DNA of 46,060 nt from Balneolaceae bacterium (GTDB taxonomy: Bacteria; Bacteroidota; Rhodothermia; Balneolales; Cyclonatronaceae), in NCBI GenBank assembly GCA_007694035.1, contig RECM01000217.1:1-46060 (forward strand). Reading direction: 5' to 3'. Made by a program: the position numbers and the translations under genes. The notes beneath the pieces were generated by a model. That model saw nothing but the letters and a program-made list of their open reading frames with translations. It was not told where the DNA came from and searched no databases. Shown in pieces: positions 7,415 to 17,008 of this stretch; within the stretch, counting starts at the first letter, position 1, and every line of letters begins with the position of its first letter.

Positions 7415-10400
7415 TTATCTGGATGCTTCCCGTGTTGGCGGCCTCCGGTTATCGCCCGAAACGGTGTCGATCAGCTTGTTGTAGGGATCGATGCCCACCG
7501 ACCGGGGCTGCTCATCCACCACGATGGTCAATTCATTCATGATCTCCGTGAATTTCCGCTTCTCAAGGTAAAGAACCGTCTCATCCCCGTTTTCGTCGAC
7601 GCCGAACACACCCACATCGATCCAGTCGTTGAGGGGCAGCGACAGCACCGGACGTCTTCGGCCTTCAATTTCAACCGACAGGCTGTCGCCCGCTTCATCC
7701 GTGAATATTCTCTGACCGGTTTCACTGGTGCGGTATTTGGATGCCTGCAACGTCATATTCACCTCAAATTGCCCGTTTTCAAGTTCCCTGTAGGTGGCCT
7801 CTTCAACCCGGTTGTCGTACAGGGTGATGGTCTCAAACATATCGGTGATCAGGTACTGAAGGGAATCGGGAACCGCATTCTTCAGGAATTCAAGCAGTTC
7901 GAGGGATGTGGTGTACGGTGGCTCCTGAAAGGCGACCTCATCAATATAGGCGGCAAGGGTCGAATTCAGGGTTTCTTCGCCTATGTAATCGCTCAGCGCG
8001 TAAAACACCAGCGACCCCTTGTTGTAGTGGATGTAGGCCTGGTTCTCGTTGTAAATGAGGGGCAGCTCCCGTTTGCTTTCCATGGTACGGCCGGTCAGGT
8101 ACTTGTCGAGTGCGTCCTTGAGAAACGTTCTCATCTTGTCCGGTCCGTATTCCTTCTCCAGAACCTTGAGCGAACTGTACTCCGACAGGCTTTCCGACAG
8201 CATGGTCGCTCCCTGCACATTGCCGCCGATTACCTGATGGGCCCACCACTGATGGGCCACCTCATGAGCGGTTATGCTGAACGGGTAGTCGACCCCATCG
8301 CCGTCATCGTCCACTTTGGCGATAAATCCGACTGCTTCCGAATAGGGGATCGTATTGGCAAACGCCTGGGCAAAGCTGCCGTGCGAGCGCGGAAATTCAA
8401 TGATCCTGACCTGGCGGTGCTGGTAGGGGCTGAAATTCTCGGTGTAATAGTCCAGGGAGCGTTTTACGCCACGTATCATCCGGTTGATATTATAATCGTG
8501 GCCCTTGTGGTAGTACACTTCGATGTTGATGTCGTTCCAGGTATCTTTCTCCACTTCATACTTGGCCGACATGAACGAATAGAAATTGAGGATGGGGCTG
8601 TCCATTTTATAGTGGAAATAACGGCGACCGTCTTCCATCCACTCGTTCTGCAGATATCCCGGAGCGATGGCAATCTGGGATGGGGTTGTGCTGATAATGG
8701 TCTCAAAATCGATCCAGTCGGCATCACTCGAGATGTAATTATTCATCAGCGCTGTGGTATCGGTAGGCGGCGGCATCCGGTCTTTGGGCGGCAGGCCGTA
8801 GCGCTCGCGGGAACTGTCGCCGCTCAGTTCTCTCGATTCCAGATATCCGATTCTCGGGAACATGAAATTGTTGATAAATGTGCCGTTGTAGAGTACCGGA
8901 GAGTGGTTTCTGAGCAGTTCATTTGGCCTGTTTCTCAGGTTGAACGTAAACAGCAGCGAATCCCCCGGTTGCATGGGTTCCGACAGCCTGTAGATATTGT
9001 AATTCATGGTATCGTCTTCCATCACCAGGTCAAACGAACGGTCAAACTCGAACCGGCTGATGTGGTTGTTATAGGCGATATGGATGGAATCGACAGGCAC
9101 ATCCGTTTTATTCTGCAGTATAAACGTACCCGCCACCTCAAAATCACGCGTTTCGGGATACAGATCCAGATTGATATTTGCCGACACAATCCGTGGCTGG
9201 GGCGCGTTTCTGTACTGGCCGTAGTTCATCTCCCAGGCCGCGGCCCTCGCTTCACGCTGTTTGGATGACAACCGCTCATGCTTGATGTTGCCTACATAGT
9301 AGATCCACCCGCCGACAAACAGAAACCCGATAAGCGAGAATGTAAAAACCGTTTTAAGTGCCGGGCTGAATACCTGCCGGGCATTCCTGAAACGTTCTTT
9401 CAGGCTGCCGGGAAGTCCGCGCCTGAAGAACAGGATAGACAGTACATAAAAACAGATACCCAGAAGCAGCCAATACCCTTTGTAGATATAATAAACACCC
9501 AGCGAGGTACCGTATCCGTTCATGTCGGAGTAGCTGGTTCCGGGGCCCTGATTGTATTTGAATACTGCCTGCTCAATACCGATTTGATCAAGAAAATTGA
9601 TGCCGATCGAAATGAGCAGGAGCAGGATGAACCCGAGATAGTAGTTTTTAAAGAGGGTGTGGATCAGTATGGCAAGTAACCCCCAAATCATTACATGGGG
9701 CAAGGTGATTCCATACAGGCGGAACAGATAGAGGCCAAGCTCAAATTTGAAGTAACCGTTAAATATCTGTACCCCGAGGCCGGCTATCATGATGATCGAT
9801 AAAAGAACAATCTGCATTTTGGTCAGAGCCAGGAATTTAGAGAGCAGAATGGCCCAGTTCGGGGTAGGGGTAACATGTACGAGCTGGTCCATATCGGCTG
9901 TCCTGCTGCGGTGAATGAGCATACCGGCATACAGAAATGTGAGAATATTGATGAAAAGGCTGAAAAAAGTGCCCGGTAAATCCAGCATCTGCCACGTTAC
10001 CGGCAGGGTTTTGGTACCATAGATCTCACCACTAAGCAGAATCACACTCAGGGAGATAAGCAGCCCCACCAGCGAAATTATGATGAACGCCCAGCCTTTG
10101 ATCACGTATTTAAGGTCAATATCGGAAAGTGACCAGGCCAGCTTCAGATTTTGCCAGAACGAAAAATGCACCCGCACATCGGGAAGTGACAGCGTGAGAA
10201 TGCTCCCGAAATTCTTTTTGGTGACCGTTTCTCCATCCTTTTTCCGGAAGAAACTGAATGATACGGGGTGCTGCGAGAACGTGAAAACCTTGTAGACCAT
10301 ACCGAAAATCAGCAACCCGAGGCCGGTCCAGATCAGCCGGTTGTACAGGATCATCTCGCCCCAGGGCAGCGGATTTTCATTCTGCTCGAAAACCGTCCAG

Positions 10401-11077
10401 TACTCGGTGTAGTAGCGGTTAGCCTGGAAACCGTACGGATCGATCAGGGCGGCCAGCATTTTGTTGTCGAGGTCCTGCGTGAGGTTCTGGGCCAGGATCT
10501 GAATCAGGAAAATGGCTAGTATGGCAATGAAGCCCACATTGATGTTCCTGGTAAAAGTGACCACTGCAAACACGATAGCCCCGAAAAAAATGAGGTTGGG
10601 GATGATGTAGTAGAGAAAAGGCTGTATGTAGTTCATCAGTATGAAAGCGCCCAGCAGGTCGGGATTGGTGCCCGGAGTAACACTGCCAATCATGAAGCCC
10701 AGTGCAGAAGATGCAACTACCACAGTCGCGACGATAATTCCGGCGGTAAATTTCGCCAGCAGGTATTCCCATTTCGCGAACGGATAGGAATAGAGCAGGG
10801 AGTGCATCTCATATTTATAGTCTTTGTGGATGGTCCCCCCGATAATGGCCGGAAGCAGGAAATACACAATAATGGCCATCTCGTTCAGGAAAGCGTTTAT
10901 GCTCGTCGCGGAATTGACAATGGCAAGAGTGTTGATGGTGCCCGTGAGCCCCTCAAAAAAACCGGCCGCGCTTACGACCAGCAGCCACGACAGCACAAAA
11001 AAGATACCGTTATACACATAAAAAGAAGGTTTGTGCAGCCAGTACCGGAGTTCAAAAGATAGAATTGTAGTGAACAT
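7415..11077 (-). CDS. ABC-2 permease fused to M1-family zinc metallopeptidase
   Basis: 1220 residues. The N-terminal half (about 1-590) is an ABC-2 type membrane domain with many hydrophobic helices, starting FELRYWLHKPSFYVYNGIFF. The C-terminal half (about 620-1200) is an M1 aminopeptidase-like domain with zinc motif H938-E-V-A-H942 (HEVAHQWWAHQ) and a downstream glutamate in TMLSESLSEY (about 962). An extracytoplasmic peptidase tethered to an exporter is a recurrent Bacteroidota arrangement; its substrate is not established. The gene starts 32 nt after the ATPase gene stop, so the two form one operon and one transporter. The overall size fits this fused family and no frameshift is apparent. 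The ATG at 11077 places the first membrane helix normally. Confidence 0.93.
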   Translation of the reverse strand: MFTTILSFELRYWLHKPSFYVYNGIFFVLSWLLVVSAAGFFEGLTGTINTLAIVNSATSINAFLNEMAIIVYFLLPAIIGGTIHKDYKYEMHSLLYSYPFAKWEYLLAKFTAGIIVATVVVASSALGFMIGSVTPGTNPDLLGAFILMNYIQPFLYYIIPNLIFFGAIVFAVVTFTRNINVGFIAILAIFLIQILAQNLTQDLDNKMLAALIDPYGFQANRYYTEYWTVFEQNENPLPWGEMILYNRLIWTGLGLLIFGMVYKVFTFSQHPVSFSFFRKKDGETVTKKNFGSILTLSLPDVRVHFSFWQNLKLAWSLSDIDLKYVIKGWAFIIISLVGLLISLSVILLSGEIYGTKTLPVTWQMLDLPGTFFSLFINILTFLYAGMLIHRSRTADMDQLVHVTPTPNWAILLSKFLALTKMQIVLLSIIMIAGLGVQIFNGYFKFELGLYLFRLYGITLPHVMIWGLLAILIHTLFKNYYLGFILLLLISIGINFLDQIGIEQAVFKYNQGPGTSYSDMNGYGTSLGVYYIYKGYWLLLGICFYVLSILFFRRGLPGSLKERFRNARQVFSPALKTVFTFSLIGFLFVGGWIYYVGNIKHERLSSKQREARAAAWEMNYGQYRNAPQPRIVSANINLDLYPETRDFEVAGTFILQNKTDVPVDSIHIAYNNHISRFEFDRSFDLVMEDDTMNYNIYRLSEPMQPGDSLLFTFNLRNRPNELLRNHSPVLYNGTFINNFMFPRIGYLESRELSGDSSRERYGLPPKDRMPPPTDTTALMNNYISSDADWIDFETIISTTPSQIAIAPGYLQNEWMEDGRRYFHYKMDSPILNFYSFMSAKYEVEKDTWNDINIEVYYHKGHDYNINRMIRGVKRSLDYYTENFSPYQHRQVRIIEFPRSHGSFAQAFANTIPYSEAVGFIAKVDDDGDGVDYPFSITAHEVAHQWWAHQVIGGNVQGATMLSESLSEYSSLKVLEKEYGPDKMRTFLKDALDKYLTGRTMESKRELPLIYNENQAYIHYNKGSLVFYALSDYIGEETLNSTLAAYIDEVAFQEPPYTTSLELLEFLKNAVPDSLQYLITDMFETITLYDNRVEEATYRELENGQFEVNMTLQASKYRTSETGQRIFTDEAGDSLSVEIEGRRRPVLSLPLNDWIDVGVFGVDENGDETVLYLEKRKFTEIMNELTIVVDEQPRSVGIDPYNKLIDTVSGDNRRPPTREASR

Positions 11078-11109
11078 AAGCTTGTTTTTGACTGATATGG
11101 CAGTTTTTC

Positions 11110-11997
11110 CTATGCGGATACTTCACTTGATTCGCGGAGGGTTACGAAATAAACATCCTCCAGTTCCGGGGTTTTGGCCTGAAACGTATCATCCGGCTTT
11201 TCAGCACTGTGAACCCGGATGTTCAGGGTGTTGTCCTGGTTAAAGCTCGATGAAACAACATTGAACCGGGTTTCATGTTCCTCCAGGTGTTCCCGTTCCA
11301 AAACCTTTGTCCAAATCTGGCCATGAAGCGTGTTTACGGCCTTTTTGGGCGTTTGATGACTCAGTATCCTGCCCCCGTTCATGATGGCCATGTCCGTACA
11401 GAGCTCCTTCACATCATCCACAATATGGGTGGAAAAAATCACGATATGATTGGTGCCGATTTCCCGCAGAACATTCAGAAAACGATGGCGCTCAGAGGGG
11501 TCCAGACCGGCCGTGGGTTCATCCACAATAATGAGCTTGGGATCGTTTAACAGCAGCTGGGCGATACCAAAGCGCTGTTTCATTCCTCCTGAGTAGCCTG
11601 ACACACTTTTTTTCTTCACATCCAGCAGGTTGGTTACTTCCAGGGCTGCATCCACCATACCGGCGCGCTCGGTTTTATCGGTGATGCCCTTCAGCCGCGC
11701 GAAATAGTGGAGCAGGTCCTCCGCCGACATATTGGGATAGACCCCGAACGACTGCGGTAGATACCCCAGAACCCTTCGAAGGCTGTTTTTGTCGTTCAGA
11801 ATGTCGATATCGTCGAGCCAGGCCGATCCGCTGTCGGGTTCCTGCAGTGTGGCAATGGTCCGCATCAGGGTTGATTTTCCCGCACCGTTGGGCCCCAGCA
11901 GACCGAACATCCCCGATTCAATTTCGATTGAAACATCATCCAGTGCTTTGACACCGTTCTTATAGGTCTTCGACAGGTTGGATATGGTTAATTTCAT
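11110..11997 (-). CDS. ABC transporter ATP-binding protein
   Basis: 295 residues with all parts of an ABC ATPase: Walker A GPNGAGKST (about 35-43), Q-loop LPQSFG, signature YSGGMKQR, Walker B LIIVDEPTAGLDP and switch histidine in FSTHIVDD. The C-terminal tail of about 80 residues after the nucleotide-binding core is typical of ABC-2 exporter ATPases. It lies 32 nt upstream of the permease/M1 peptidase gene on the same strand and is expected to power that membrane protein. The substrate cannot be read from the sequence. Confidence 0.95.
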   Translation of the reverse strand: MKLTISNLSKTYKNGVKALDDVSIEIESGMFGLLGPNGAGKSTLMRTIATLQEPDSGSAWLDDIDILNDKNSLRRVLGYLPQSFGVYPNMSAEDLLHYFARLKGITDKTERAGMVDAALEVTNLLDVKKKSVSGYSGGMKQRFGIAQLLLNDPKLIIVDEPTAGLDPSERHRFLNVLREIGTNHIVIFSTHIVDDVKELCTDMAIMNGGRILSHQTPKKAVNTLHGQIWTKVLEREHLEEHETRFNVVSSSFNQDNTLNIRVHSAEKPDDTFQAKTPELEDVYFVTLRESSEVSA

Positions 11998-12351
11998 ACG
12001 CTTTATGTTTGTATAATTGATAACAGGCCGATTATAAGGAATTCTGAAAGAAAAGTTACAATATGAAAATTAGTGTTGAAAATCCGGATAATTGCTGTCC
12101 GATATCTCAAAACACAGCGGTTTGGTTCTAGAGTCTATTTTCTACAGTCTGCTAAACAATATTCTTAAGCGCATGCTGACCGTTTGAGCAAAACACTGAG
12201 CAAAACACTGAGCCTAACATTGAGCAAAACATAGCAAAACATAGCAAAGCATAGCATAGCAAAGCAGACACCGACGGTGCATTTGTGGCCATGAATGATG
12301 GTGCTTAAGCACGGCCAGCCAGTATTTTTCCGGTAATCAGCGGCCGGTTAC
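11998..12351. other. Intergenic region with tandem repeats
   Basis: 354 bp between the seven-GAF kinase stop and the ABC ATPase start (both minus). It carries the AGCAAAAC tandem repeat at 12185-12267 and a perfect 12-bp palindrome GTGCTTAAGCAC at 12301-12312 close to the end of the kinase gene. No ORF here looks coding. Confidence 0.6.
12185..12267. repeat. Tandem 12-mer/10-mer repeat
   Basis: Four 12-bp units TGAGCAAAACAC/T (12185-12232, the third being TGAGCCTAACAT) pass into 10-bp units AGCAAA(A/G)CAT (12233-12252), then a shortened AGCAT and AGCAAAGC. The unit length shrinks along the array by loss of the leading TG, which suggests replication slippage. Confidence 0.85.
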
Positions 12352-15300
12352 TCAGCTTGCATTCAGGCTCAGGATGAAGCGGGTTTCTCCGGGTTTTGAC
12401 TCAACCGACATTTCCCCGCCATGGGCTTTGATAATATCATGGGTAATGCTGAGGCCCAGACCCGTACCTTCGGTCCCTTTTTTGGTGGTGAAAAACGGCT
12501 GCAGAACCTTGCTTTTAATATCATCGGGGATTCCGGGACCGTTGTCTTCCACCTCAATGACCGTTTTCCCGTTCAGTTTTTTGGTCCGTACGGTTAAACG
12601 GGGATTGTAGGGTTCCGCCTGATCACTGCCCCTTAAGGCCACCTCCTTGTCTCTCATTGCATCGAATGCGTTGTTGCTGAGGTTTAAAATTACACGGCTG
12701 AAATCCTCAACAATCAGGGGCACCTCCTTTACATTTTCATCAAGCTCCAGCTTTATATCCACATTGATGGGATTTTTACCGGCCCGCATACCGTGGAATG
12801 ACAGGTTAATGTACTCCTTTACCAGGTCATTCAGGTCGGTCGGCACAATTTTGCCGCTGCCGCCACGGCTGTGCAGCAGCATCGATTTCACAATACCGTC
12901 GGCCCGGGTACCGTGGTCATGAATTTTTTTGAGGTTGGCCTGTATGTCATCAAAGATATCATGGATCAGTTCGAGCCGCTTTTGATCTTCGGTAAGCGTG
13001 TTCACCTCATCCCTTGCCTCAGTAAGCATCTCCATGCTCAGTTCCGAGAAATTGTTAACAAAGTTGAGGGGGTTTTTGATCTCATGGGCGATGCCGGCCG
13101 TAAGCTGCCCGAGGCTGGCCAGTTTCTCCTGCTGTACCAGCTGTTCCTGTGCTGCTCCCAGATCCACCAGGGCCGCCTGCAACTTCTGGTAGGCCTCGGC
13201 ATTCTGCATGGCCACGCCCACGTTGGCGGCAATGGTGGTGAGCAGGCGCTGATCGTCTTCGTTGAAACGATTATCCTTTTCTTTGCTCTGTACACTGATA
13301 ACGCCGATCGATTCCTGGCCGGCGATAATCGGAACACCCAGGAACGATTCGACCCAGCTGCCCTTGCGTTCCGCCTTGAGTTTGTCGTAGGCTTCCTCCA
13401 GCTTCTGGTTGATGAGAAGGGGCTCCCGGCTCAGGATGATTTTCTCGGTAATGCCATTGCCGAACGGTCTCGACTCGCTGTAATCGCCGTAGTAGTAGGG
13501 GAAGTGGATCATGTCCGTCTCCCTGTCATGCAGGGCGAGATATACGATGTCGGCCTTGAAGGTTTCTTTCATCTGCTCACCGATCAGCTTGATCAGGGCG
13601 TCGAACTCGAGCTGCGATACCATCGCCCGGCTGATATTGTTCACCGTATGCAGTTCGGCCGCCCTTTTTTCGGTCTCGGCCAGCAGGCGGGTGGTTTCAT
13701 TGAACAGGCGGGCGTTTTCGAGGGCAACACTCATACTGTTGGTAAGCGTGCTTAACAGGCGCACATCCGACTCGGTAAACGCGTGTTCACGTTCCACATT
13801 TTGCAGGCTTACCGATCCGATTACCACATCACCTACCATCATGGGCACGAATATGGCCGATTTTGGCGGCAGGCCCTTGCTTACACCGCTCTCCTTGTCG
13901 CCGTATGTCCGGGCGGTTTCAACATAATTTTCGTTGATGAGCAGCGGCTCCCTTGATTTGATCAGATGGGCATTGGCCCAGATGAACGGCCTTGGTTCGT
14001 TATACAGCCTCACACCATTTTCGATGGCATAGTCCCATATTTCGATTTCTTTTTCATGGTCGAAGGTGCGGATGAGCAGGGTCTGGGTTTTCAGCACATC
14101 ACAAATGCGGTTGCCAACCAGGGTATAGATGGCCTGCAGGTCCATTTCACGAACCAGCCCCTCCTGTACGCTGTTGATGACCGCCAGCTCGGCATTTCTC
14201 TGCTCGGTTTCAGCCAGCAGGCGGGTGGTTTCGTTGAACAGGCGCGCATTTTCAAGCGCCACGCTCATGCTGTTGACCAGTGTGCCGAGCAGGCGCACAT
14301 CCGAGTCGCTGAATGCGTTTTCGTGGTCGAGGTTCTGCAGGCTTACGTGGCCGCGAACCTGGTCGCCGATAACCATGGGAACGAACAGCACCGATTTTGG
14401 GAACTCGGTTCCGGGTACCGCCTTTGCGGGTATGCCCATGATTTCCTCCACTTTTTTGGGAACATCCTCATTGATCAGGATCAGCTCTTTATCCTTAATC
14501 AGTTTTTTCCTGACATTATCCAGCGGGCGTGGTTTGGGGTACAGCCGGTCGCCGTCTTCGAACAGGTATTCGAAGTGTTCCATGCCGGTTTCGTGATTGA
14601 AGGTATAAATACCGGTAACCTGTGCATCGAACAGCCGGCGGATACGTTCACCCACCAGTTCGTAGATGCCCTTCAAATCCATTTCGGCCACCAGGCCCTG
14701 CTGTACACTGGTAATTACGGCCAGTTCGGCGTTCCGCTGCTCGGTTTCGTTGAACAGGCGGGCGTTCTCGAGGGCTACGCTCATACTGTTGGCGAGGGTA
14801 TTGAGCAGGCGCACATCCGATTCGCTGAATGCGTGTTCCCTGTCGAGGTTCTGCAGGCTTACATAACCGCGTACCGAATCGCCGATGCTGAGAGGTACAA
14901 ACAGCATCGATTTGGGAAAGCCGGTTCCGGGCACAGCTTTGGGGGCTTCGCCGGTGATGGTTGTGAACACCTCCGCCGTATCCTCATTCACAACGATCAT
15001 CTTGTGGGTGTTGATCAGACGCTGCCGGATTTTATCAAAAGGACGGGGAGCGGGATGAAGCCGCTCGCCATTTTCGAACAGATACCGGAAATGCTCCGTT
15101 TTTTTTTCGTGGTCGAATGTGGCAATCGCCGCAACCTGGGCATCAAACAGATCACGGATGCGGTCGCCCACCAGGTCGTAGATGCCCTGCATGTCCATTT
15201 CTGCCACCAGACCCTCCTGCACACTGTTGATGACAGCCAGCTCGGCATTGCGCTGCTCTGTTTCGTTGAACAGGCGGGCATTTTCAAGTGCCACGCTCAT

Positions 15301-16860
15301 GCTATTGGCCAGGGTGCCAAGCAGACGTACATCGGAATCACTGAATGCGTGTTCCCGGTCGATATTCTGCAGGCTTACATAACCCCGTACCGAATCGCCG
15401 ACAAAAAGAGGTACATATAGCGCCGATTTTGCAGCTTTTGTGCCGGGTACGGCTTTGTGGGGCTCGCCGTTGATTTCTGCAATTCGCTGATCCGCATTCT
15501 CATTAATAAGCAGGGTCTTTTTCTCAGTGATAATTTTTTCCCTGAGTTTGTCGTACTTCCTGGGCCTTGGATAGAGGCGGTCGCCATCTTCCCAAAAAAA
15601 TTGGAATTGTTCGGTTTTGCTCTCAAAATCGAAGGTTACAATGAGGGTAACCTGCGCGTCGAAAAGGTCGCGGATGCGGTTGCCTACCAGGTCGTAGATG
15701 CCCTGCATGTCCATTTCGGCCACCAGGCCCTCCTGCACGCTGTTGATAACGGCCAGTTCGGCGTTCCGCTGATCGGTTTCGCTGAACAGCCGGGCATTTT
15801 CAAGGGCCACGCTCATACTGTTGGCCAGGGTGCTTAGCAGGCGTACATCGGAATCGCTGAATGCATTTTCCCGGTCGATATTCTGCAGGCTTACATACCC
15901 AATTACATGATCACCGATAACAAGCGGTATAAATAAAATTGATTTGGGCATCTGAGTACCCGGCACTACTTTGGGAACCTCACCCGTAAGTGTGGTAATC
16001 GCCTCTCTGACGTTATCGTTGAAAAACACCATTTTCTGTGTTTTAATGATGCGCTGGCGGATTTTATCGAGGGGCCGCGGGTCGGGGTGTATCCGTTCAC
16101 CGTTTTCAACAAGGTACCGGATCTGCTCAATTCCCTTGTCGTGATCAAAGGTTGCAATGGTTACAACCTGCGCGTCGAGCAGATCGCGGATGCGGTCGCC
16201 GACCAGATCGTAAATGAGCTGAACATCTATTTCGGAGACCAGGGCTTCCTGCACGCTGTTGATGACCGCCAGCTCGGCGTTGCGCTGATCGGATTCGCTG
16301 AACAGGCGGGCATTTTCAAGGGCCACGCTCATACTGTTTGAAAGGGTGCCGAGCAGAAGCACATCGGAATCGCTGAACGCGTGTTCCCGGTCGATATTCT
16401 GCAGGCTCACATACCCGAACGCCTGTTCACCGGAGACAAGCGGCATAAACAGGATCGATTTCGGCATGGCTGTGCCCGGCACGGCTTTTGGAGTTTCCCC
16501 TGTCAGTTTGCTTAATTCTTCGGTCAGTCGCTCGTTTATGAAAATCGGTTTCCTGGTTGTGGCAATGCTCTGACGGATTTTGTCCATCGGCCGCGGATCA
16601 GGATTAATGCGCTCGTCATTTTCAACCAGATACCGGAATTGTTCGATTTTTTTGTCCAGGTTGAACGTGGCAATGGTAACGACCTGGGCATCGAACAGCT
16701 CACGGATGCGGTCGCCAATCAGCTCATAGATACCCTGAATATCCATTTTCCTTACCAGGCCTTCCTGCACACTGTTGATGACCGCAAGTTCAGCCTCCCG
16801 CTGCTCAAGCAATTGGGTTACATCTTTCAGCGTTTTCTTTGAATTATCGGCAGGTTTCAT
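12352..16860 (-). CDS. Soluble sensor histidine kinase with seven GAF domains
   Basis: 1502 residues, no membrane segment. Seven GAF domains in tandem begin near residues 24, 196, 368, 540 and 712 (172-residue period), then about 890 and 1065. Each of the first six opens with ELAVI(N/T)SVQ(E/Q)(G/A)LV..(M/I)D(M/I/L/V)Q.IY.LVG; the last is the divergent VSQLEFDALIKLIGEQM type also found in the four-GAF kinase. The DHp histidine is H1259 (TAGIAHEIKNP), followed by N-box NNAFDAM, G1 DNGPGIP and G2 GTEGTGLGLSITHDIIKAHGG. Units three and four are almost identical, so the domain number has grown by recent internal duplication. No receiver is adjacent; the one encoded at 3703-4086 is a candidate partner (inference). 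Confidence 0.95.
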   Translation of the reverse strand: MKPADNSKKTLKDVTQLLEQREAELAVINSVQEGLVRKMDIQGIYELIGDRIRELFDAQVVTIATFNLDKKIEQFRYLVENDERINPDPRPMDKIRQSIATTRKPIFINERLTEELSKLTGETPKAVPGTAMPKSILFMPLVSGEQAFGYVSLQNIDREHAFSDSDVLLLGTLSNSMSVALENARLFSESDQRNAELAVINSVQEALVSEIDVQLIYDLVGDRIRDLLDAQVVTIATFDHDKGIEQIRYLVENGERIHPDPRPLDKIRQRIIKTQKMVFFNDNVREAITTLTGEVPKVVPGTQMPKSILFIPLVIGDHVIGYVSLQNIDRENAFSDSDVRLLSTLANSMSVALENARLFSETDQRNAELAVINSVQEGLVAEMDMQGIYDLVGNRIRDLFDAQVTLIVTFDFESKTEQFQFFWEDGDRLYPRPRKYDKLREKIITEKKTLLINENADQRIAEINGEPHKAVPGTKAAKSALYVPLFVGDSVRGYVSLQNIDREHAFSDSDVRLLGTLANSMSVALENARLFNETEQRNAELAVINSVQEGLVAEMDMQGIYDLVGDRIRDLFDAQVAAIATFDHEKKTEHFRYLFENGERLHPAPRPFDKIRQRLINTHKMIVVNEDTAEVFTTITGEAPKAVPGTGFPKSMLFVPLSIGDSVRGYVSLQNLDREHAFSESDVRLLNTLANSMSVALENARLFNETEQRNAELAVITSVQQGLVAEMDLKGIYELVGERIRRLFDAQVTGIYTFNHETGMEHFEYLFEDGDRLYPKPRPLDNVRKKLIKDKELILINEDVPKKVEEIMGIPAKAVPGTEFPKSVLFVPMVIGDQVRGHVSLQNLDHENAFSDSDVRLLGTLVNSMSVALENARLFNETTRLLAETEQRNAELAVINSVQEGLVREMDLQAIYTLVGNRICDVLKTQTLLIRTFDHEKEIEIWDYAIENGVRLYNEPRPFIWANAHLIKSREPLLINENYVETARTYGDKESGVSKGLPPKSAIFVPMMVGDVVIGSVSLQNVEREHAFTESDVRLLSTLTNSMSVALENARLFNETTRLLAETEKRAAELHTVNNISRAMVSQLEFDALIKLIGEQMKETFKADIVYLALHDRETDMIHFPYYYGDYSESRPFGNGITEKIILSREPLLINQKLEEAYDKLKAERKGSWVESFLGVPIIAGQESIGVISVQSKEKDNRFNEDDQRLLTTIAANVGVAMQNAEAYQKLQAALVDLGAAQEQLVQQEKLASLGQLTAGIAHEIKNPLNFVNNFSELSMEMLTEARDEVNTLTEDQKRLELIHDIFDDIQANLKKIHDHGTRADGIVKSMLLHSRGGSGKIVPTDLNDLVKEYINLSFHGMRAGKNPINVDIKLELDENVKEVPLIVEDFSRVILNLSNNAFDAMRDKEVALRGSDQAEPYNPRLTVRTKKLNGKTVIEVEDNGPGIPDDIKSKVLQPFFTTKKGTEGTGLGLSITHDIIKAHGGEMSVESKPGETRFILSLNAS

Positions 16861-17008
16861 GATCTGAGATTGTATAAAATGGAGTACAGAATGTGCAATT
16901 CGGATGAGTGCATACAGTCAATTGAATCCAAAAATGGAGCTGATCTCATTTACGAATTATTCCGGTAAAGATAAATGGTGGTTTTCTTGTCCGCCTTATG
17001 TCCGGTTA

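Noticed and set aside
7769-9268. 499-codon plus-strand frame opposite the permease/M1 peptidase
   Set aside because: Shadow of the M1 domain, whose zinc motif and frame are unmistakable on the minus strand.
12069-12130. 22-codon plus-strand ORF (MKISVENPDN...) upstream of the AGCAAAAC repeat
   Set aside because: Too short, no motif, no supporting context.
13966-15420. 484-codon plus-strand frame with apparent repeats
   Set aside because: The repeats mirror the GAF units on the opposite strand; not an independent gene.
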